NCBI GenBank assembly: GCA_030024065.1 | Contig: JASEIE010000261.1 | Location: 1-5,511, forward strand | From: Thermodesulfobacteriota bacterium | Lineage (GTDB): Bacteria; Desulfobacterota; BSN033; UBA1163 | Direction of reading: 5' to 3' | DNA length: 5,511 nt | Shown here: positions 5,180-5,511 of the stretch, one piece after another | Layout: every line of letters begins with the position of its first letter | Numbering within the stretch: position 1 is the first letter of the stretch | Position numbers and translations under genes: made by a program | The notes under the pieces: generated by a model | Databases searched by the model: none | The model's input: the letters and a program-made list of their open reading frames with translations, nothing else | Told to the model about the DNA's origin: nothing

Positions 5180-5511
5180 ACTTGCCTTTGGGGGGCTGAC
5201 GAGAGCCTCACCCTCTAAAATAAGGGTACCATCCTGATTAATACATGTCGTCTTTAGTCTAATACGATTCTTCTCGTTGATAATCTCCACAATTTCGGCA
5301 CGGGCAGTGATGGTGTCGCCAATGCGAACCGGGGCTAAGAAATTCAATTCCTGTCTGATGTAAATGGTTCCAGGCCCTGGGAGTTGATTCCCCAGAATTG
5401 CAGAGATAAAACCACCTAACAACATGCCATGGGCAATCCTCGTCTTAAAAAAAGTCTTTGCGGCATAGGTTTCGTTGATATGGGCCGGATTTAGATCACC
5501 GGTTATCCCCG
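5171..5511 (-). CDS. phaJ: (R)-specific enoyl-CoA hydratase, MaoC/PhaJ type, C-terminal part (runs off right edge)
   Basis: The minus strand is open from the right edge to a TAA at 5173-5171, giving 112 visible residues. The first visible stretch, GITGDLNPAHINETYA, holds the hydratase-2 motif GDxNPxH with the catalytic Asp and His (visible residues 5 and 10). It is followed by RIAHGMLLGGFISAILG and the hot-dog strands LPGPGTIYIRQELNFLAPV and RIGDTITARAEIV. This is the PhaJ/MaoC-like dehydratase pattern; full proteins are about 135-140 residues, so roughly 25-30 N-terminal residues lie outside the window. An ATG at 5425 would give an 84-residue protein without the catalytic motif, so it is not the start. 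In the family it converts trans-2-enoyl-CoA to (R)-3-hydroxyacyl-CoA, the PhaC substrate. It converges on phaE with no intergenic base. The alternative is a MaoC-domain enzyme of another pathway. Confidence 0.9.
   Translation of the reverse strand, partial: GITGDLNPAHINETYAAKTFFKTRIAHGMLLGGFISAILGNQLPGPGTIYIRQELNFLAPVRIGDTITARAEIVEIINEKNRIRLKTTCINQDGTLILEGEALVSPPKASKK

Noticed and set aside
1..5511. CRISPR arrays, tRNA or rRNA genes, insertion sequences, phage genes
   Set aside because: No spaced long direct repeats, cloverleaf-like segments, transposase motifs or terminal inverted repeats were seen.

Overview
This window carries a compact polyhydroxyalkanoate (PHA) storage locus, judged from protein motifs read directly in the translations. 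The base composition is moderately AT-rich with very AT-rich intergenic regions. The gene set (two-subunit PhaC/PhaE synthase, small phasin, PhaR, MaoC-type hydratase) suggests a Gram-negative bacterium, perhaps a Desulfobacterota (former Deltaproteobacteria) member. That placement is inference, because no phylogenetic marker gene is present.

Layout: 1-338 (minus) is the N-terminal part of a serine alpha/beta hydrolase that runs off the left edge. A 239-bp divergent AT-rich region (339-577) holds a near-consensus sigma70-type promoter and candidate PhaR boxes. 578-1978 (plus) is an intracellular PHB depolymerase-like protein (PhaZ family, Cys nucleophile). 1992-2465 (minus) is PhaR, converging on phaZ. 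A second divergent AT-rich region (2466-2711) holds a strong promoter, an excellent PhaR-box candidate and several dyads. 2712-2990 (plus) is a small phasin, followed by a rho-independent terminator (2999-3038). 3128-4681 and 4691-5170 (plus) are a PhaC-like synthase catalytic subunit with a long N-terminal extension and a short PhaE-like subunit. 5171-5511 (minus) is the C-terminal part of a MaoC/PhaJ-type (R)-specific enoyl-CoA hydratase that runs off the right edge and abuts phaE stop codon to stop codon.

How the genes fit together (established for the families, inferred here): PhaJ diverts enoyl-CoA from beta-oxidation to (R)-3-hydroxyacyl-CoA, PhaC/PhaE polymerises it, the phasin coats the granule, PhaZ mobilises it, and PhaR represses granule genes until polymer titrates it away. 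No phaA (thiolase) or phaB (reductase) lies in the window.

The most interesting points are three. The phaZ and phasin promoters look like a matched pair, sharing a TGCACC box, the stretch CATTTTTTCTTGACA and a leader octamer AAGGTCAT. The synthase has an unusual build, a 517-residue PhaC with a 159-residue PhaE. A terminator between phasin and phaC could set granule-coat to synthase stoichiometry. The overall pathway is known; the novelty is in architecture and regulation.
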